32,820 nucleotides of DNA from Caulobacterales bacterium (lineage in GTDB: Bacteria; Pseudomonadota; Alphaproteobacteria; Caulobacterales; Caulobacteraceae), in the NCBI GenBank assembly GCA_019510435.1, contig JAEKKJ010000032.1:1-32820 (forward strand). The letters run 5' to 3'. The translations under genes were made by a program, and so were the position numbers. This document shows positions 30,026 through 32,820 of this stretch, piece by piece. Within the stretch, counting starts at the first letter, position 1; each line of letters opens with the position of its first letter. A model generated the notes under the pieces. That model had not been told where the DNA came from, did not search any database, and was given only the letters and a program-made list of their open reading frames with translations.

Positions 30026-32185
30026 CTACGCCATCTCCACCGCGCCCGCGACCTGGGCCTTCCGCTCGCGCCGGCGGCGGGTGAGGATGTGCTCGGTGTA
30101 GCCGTTGGGCTGCTCGCGACCCCTGAACACCAGCTCGAGCGCGGCCTGGAAGGCGACGCTGTCGGGGTTCCCGGCCATGGGCGTGTAGGCGGGGTCGCCG
30201 GCGTTCTGGCCGTCCACCACCTTGGCCATGCGGGCCATGGTCTCGCGCACCTGGGCCTCGCTGCAGACGCCGTGGTGCAGCCAGTTGGCGATGTGCTGGC
30301 TGGAGATCCGCAAGGTGGCGCGGTCCTCCATCAGGCCGACGTCGTGGATGTCGGGCACCTTGGAGCAGCCGACGCCGTGATCGATCCAGCGGACCACATA
30401 GCCGAGGATCCCCTGGGCGTTGTTGTCCAGCTCCTGCTGCACGTCGGCGGGGCTCCAGTTGGACTGGGCGAGCGGCGGGGTCAGCAGCTCGTCGGTCCCG
30501 GTCCGGCTGGCGGCGCTGGCCATCTGGGCCTGCAGCGCCGGCACGTCGACCTCGTGGTAGTGCAGGGCGTGCAGCACCGCGGCGGTGGGCGAGGGCACCC
30601 AGGCGGTGTTGGCGCCGGCCTTGGGGTGGCCGACCTTGGCCGCCAGCATGTCCTTCATCATGTCGGGCGCAGCCCACATGCCCTTGCCGATCTGGGCCCG
30701 GCCGGGGAAGCCGGCGGCGAGGCCGATCTCGACGTTGCGCTTCTCATAGGCGGCGAGCCAGGGCTGGGCCTTGATCGCGTCCTTGCGCATCACCGGGCCC
30801 GCTTCCATGGCGGTGTGGATCTCATCGCCGGTGCGGTCGAGGAAGCCGGTGTTGATGAACACCACCCGGTCCTTCGCGGCGTGGATACAGGCCTTGAGGT
30901 TGGCGCTGGTGCGGCGCTCCTCGTCCATGATGCCGATCTTCATGGTGTTGCGCGCCATGCCGAGGGCGTCCTCGACCTTGTCGAACAGGCGCACGGCCAG
31001 GGCCACCTCGTCCGGCCCGTGCATCTTGGGCTTCACCACGTACATCGCGCCGGCGGGGCTGTTGCGGCGCGCGCCCTTGAGGTCGTGCAGGGCCGCGGCG
31101 GCGGTGATCAGGGCGTCCACGGCGGTCTCGAACGCCGGCTCGCCGTCGAAGCGGACCATGTCGCACAGCATGTGGTGGCCGACGTTGCGCACGAGCATCA
31201 GCGAGCGGCCGCGCAGGGTCAGCTCGCCACGGGACGTGATGTAGGTGCGGTCCGGCTCCAGCCGCCGGGTCTCGGTCTGGCCGCCCTTGGCGAAGGTGGC
31301 CGAGAGGTCGCCCTTCATCAGGCCCAGCCAGTTGCGGTAGACGCCGACCTTGTCCTCGGCGTCCACGGCGGCGACGGAGTCCTCGCAGTCCTGGATGGCG
31401 GTCAGCGCCGCCTCGACCAGCACGTCGGCCACGCCGGCCGGGTCGGTCTTGCCGATGGAGTGGCTGCGGTCGATCTGGATCTCGAGGTGCAGGCCGTTGT
31501 GCTTCAGCAGCACCGCGGTGGGATGGGCCTCGTCGCCGCGCCAGCCGGCCAGCTGGCCGGGGTTGGCGAGCATCGAGTCGTAGCCGTTCTCGAACTGCAC
31601 GGTCAGGTCGTCGTTGGCGATGATGTAGGCCACGGCGTTGGCGTGCGAGCCACTGACCAGGGGCGCGACGCGGTCCAGCAGGCCGCGCGCATAGGCGATC
31701 ACCTTGCCGCCGCGGGCGGGGTCGTAGCCCTTGCCGCCGGTGGGCGGCTCCAGGGCGTCCGTGCCGTAGAGGGCGTCGTAGAGGCTGCCCCAGCGGGCGT
31801 TGGCGGCGTTCAGCGCATAGCGGCCGTTGGAGACCGGCACCACCAGCTGCGGACCCGCCAGCCTGGCGATCTCGGGATCCACGCCGGTGGTCCCGATCGT
31901 GAAGTCCGCCGGCTCGGGCGCCAGGTAGCCGATCTCGCGCAGGAAGGCGGTCTCGGCGGCCACGTCCACCGGCTGACCGCGGCGGGCCTTCCACCAGGCG
32001 TCGACCTGGGCCTGCAGGTCGTCGCGCCGCTTCAGCAGCTCCAGGTTCCGGGGCGTGAAGTCGGCGAGGATGGCCTCCAGCGAAGACCAGAAGGCGGCGG
32101 GCTCGACGCCCGTTCCGGGCAGGAGCTCGCGCTCGACAAAGGCGTGCAGCAGGTCGTCGACCGACAGGGTGCGGGTGATGTCCAT
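30026..32185 (-). CDS. glcB: malate synthase G
   Basis: The 719-residue length and sequence fit the G isoform. Arg334 (LMLVRNVGHHM) corresponds to the glyoxylate-binding Arg of E. coli malate synthase G, and the Asp in GLMEDRATLRISSQH to its catalytic base; GCSKVPDIHDVGL carries the redox-active Cys of the family. It condenses glyoxylate with acetyl-CoA to malate, completing the glyoxylate shunt with isocitrate lyase encoded just upstream. The ATG at 32185 has no clear Shine-Dalgarno sequence (AAGTACCGGTCACGTC precedes it), and a strong terminator lies 23 bases ahead, so expression may depend on read-through or on a promoter near the end of aceA. Confidence 0.95.
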   Translation of the reverse strand: MDITRTLSVDDLLHAFVERELLPGTGVEPAAFWSSLEAILADFTPRNLELLKRRDDLQAQVDAWWKARRGQPVDVAAETAFLREIGYLAPEPADFTIGTTGVDPEIARLAGPQLVVPVSNGRYALNAANARWGSLYDALYGTDALEPPTGGKGYDPARGGKVIAYARGLLDRVAPLVSGSHANAVAYIIANDDLTVQFENGYDSMLANPGQLAGWRGDEAHPTAVLLKHNGLHLEIQIDRSHSIGKTDPAGVADVLVEAALTAIQDCEDSVAAVDAEDKVGVYRNWLGLMKGDLSATFAKGGQTETRRLEPDRTYITSRGELTLRGRSLMLVRNVGHHMLCDMVRFDGEPAFETAVDALITAAAALHDLKGARRNSPAGAMYVVKPKMHGPDEVALAVRLFDKVEDALGMARNTMKIGIMDEERRTSANLKACIHAAKDRVVFINTGFLDRTGDEIHTAMEAGPVMRKDAIKAQPWLAAYEKRNVEIGLAAGFPGRAQIGKGMWAAPDMMKDMLAAKVGHPKAGANTAWVPSPTAAVLHALHYHEVDVPALQAQMASAASRTGTDELLTPPLAQSNWSPADVQQELDNNAQGILGYVVRWIDHGVGCSKVPDIHDVGLMEDRATLRISSQHIANWLHHGVCSEAQVRETMARMAKVVDGQNAGDPAYTPMAGNPDSVAFQAALELVFRGREQPNGYTEHILTRRRRERKAQVAGAVEMA

Positions 32186-32208
32186 GACGTGACCGGTACT
32201 TGAAGCTG

Positions 32209-32247
32209 AAAAAAGGACGGCCCGGGACTGTAGCGCCCCGAGCCGTC
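32209..32247 (-). terminator. intrinsic terminator after aceA
   Basis: On the minus strand GACGGC-T-CGGG (32247-32237) pairs with CCCG-G-GCCGTC (32226-32216), 11 bp with one G-U pair, followed by C and six Ts (32214-32209). It is a strong Rho-independent terminator 25 bases after the aceA stop and just before glcB. Confidence 0.85.
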
Positions 32248-32272
32248 AGAAGTCAGGCGATGCCGTACGCGA

Positions 32273-32820
32273 TCACGCGAACTGGTTCATCGTGTTGTGA
32301 ACGCCGCCGGCCTTGAGGGCCGCTTCGCCGGCGAAGTACTCCTTGTGGTCGTCGCCGATGTCCGAGCCGGACATGTTCTGGTGGCGGACGCAGGCGATGC
32401 CTTCGCGGATCTCCTTGCGCTGGACGCCCTTCACGTAGCCCAGCATGCCCTGCTCGCCGAAGTACTCGCGGGCCAGGTTGTCGGTCGAGAGCGCGGCCGT
32501 GTGGTAGGTCGGCAGGGTGATCAGGTGGTGGAAGATGCCGGCGCGCTTGGCGGCGTCGCGCTGGAAGGTGCGGATGCGCTCGTCGGCCTCGGCGGCCAGC
32601 TCGGTGGCGTCGTAGTCCACGCTCATCAGGCCATCGCGGCTGTAGGCGGAGACGTCCTTGCCGGCCTTCTGCCAGGCGTCATAGACCTGCTGGCGGAAGT
32701 TCAGGGTCCAGTTGAACGACGGGCTGTTGTTGTAGGCCAGCTTGGCGTTCGGGAAGACCTCGCGGATGCGGTCGACCATGGACGCGATCTGCTCGATGTG
32801 CGGCTTCTCGGTCTCGATCC
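32273..32820 (-). CDS. aceA: isocitrate lyase, C-terminal part (cut by window edge)
   Basis: The frame continues beyond the window: before MVDRIREVFP it still reads IETEKPHIEQIAS. The 181 visible residues match the C-terminal part of isocitrate lyase, including the substrate-binding segment AYNNSPSFNWTLNF, LPTYHTAALS and the end of the barrel GMLGYVKGVQRKEIREGIACVRHQNMSGSDIGDDHKEYF, which fits the longer isoform known in alphaproteobacteria. The catalytic Cys lies in the missing part. The enzyme splits isocitrate into succinate and glyoxylate; the product is used by malate synthase G downstream. Confidence 0.95.
   Translation of the reverse strand, partial: IETEKPHIEQIASMVDRIREVFPNAKLAYNNSPSFNWTLNFRQQVYDAWQKAGKDVSAYSRDGLMSVDYDATELAAEADERIRTFQRDAAKRAGIFHHLITLPTYHTAALSTDNLAREYFGEQGMLGYVKGVQRKEIREGIACVRHQNMSGSDIGDDHKEYFAGEAALKAGGVHNTMNQFA

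Noticed and set aside
1..32820. Possible mobile island, CRISPR array, toxin-antitoxin pair or defence system
   Set aside because: No transposase, integrase, Cas, phage or toxin motifs were seen; gene content and composition are uniform and housekeeping or environmental in nature.

Overview
The window is high-GC DNA of an alphaproteobacterium, most likely a member of the Caulobacteraceae (Caulobacter or Phenylobacterium type). Indicators are the FixL/FixJ oxygen sensors followed by a FixT-like receiver, the order rlmH - EnvC-like LytM factor - ctpA, a PEPxxWA-CTERM surface protein, malate synthase G next to isocitrate lyase, and intergenic hairpin repeats. It looks like ordinary chromosome: I see no insertion sequence, prophage, CRISPR array, tRNA or rRNA. 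Both ends cut through genes (a LysR-type regulator at the left, isocitrate lyase at the right).

Layout. 1-5579: leftward NmrA-like reductase, MOSC protein and LysR-type regulator start; a leftward exported alpha/beta-hydrolase whose nucleophile is replaced by Ala; a rightward membrane protein; and an HxlR-type regulator divergent from a 4-oxalocrotonate-tautomerase-like enzyme, with a 39-nt nested palindrome between them. 5690-9955: leftward ctpA, EnvC-like factor, rlmH and asd. The asd leader carries a promoter, a short Met/Ile/Thr/Lys-rich peptide frame and two mutually exclusive hairpins, which looks like a transcription attenuator. 10027-13155: rightward AlkB-like dioxygenase, then fixL-fixJ and a FixT-like receiver with its own FixK/FNR-type box. 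13152-16096: a small acidic protein (leftward), then rubrerythrin, a double-4Fe-4S HdrD/GlcF-like protein and a DUF3501 protein, which I propose form one redox or peroxide-defence module. 16179-17696: PEP-CTERM protein divergent from a periplasmic YceI protein.

17825-22181: beta-oxidation genes (thiolase and multifunctional enoyl-CoA hydratase/3-hydroxyacyl-CoA dehydrogenase, both leftward) divergent from an RhlG-like short-chain reductase. 22188-24349: a leftward arsenic operon, arsI-arsR-arsC-aquaporin, headed by a 26-nt palindrome that is probably the ArsR operator. It lacks an ArsB/Acr3 pump, as in aquaporin-based arsenic resistance. 24439-27866: the rightward ydbH-ynbE-ydbL operon for envelope lipid homeostasis. 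28004-30022: a methyl-accepting chemotaxis protein. 30026-32820: glyoxylate shunt genes aceA (partial) and glcB, leftward, with a strong terminator between them.

The most unusual signals are regulatory: the asd attenuator, the FixK-box promoter placed so that the fixT-like mRNA would be nearly leaderless, the nested HxlR and ArsR palindromes, and a family of intergenic hairpins whose variable stems differ in sequence but keep pairing. Functional calls rest on sequence motifs recognised by eye; no database search was possible.
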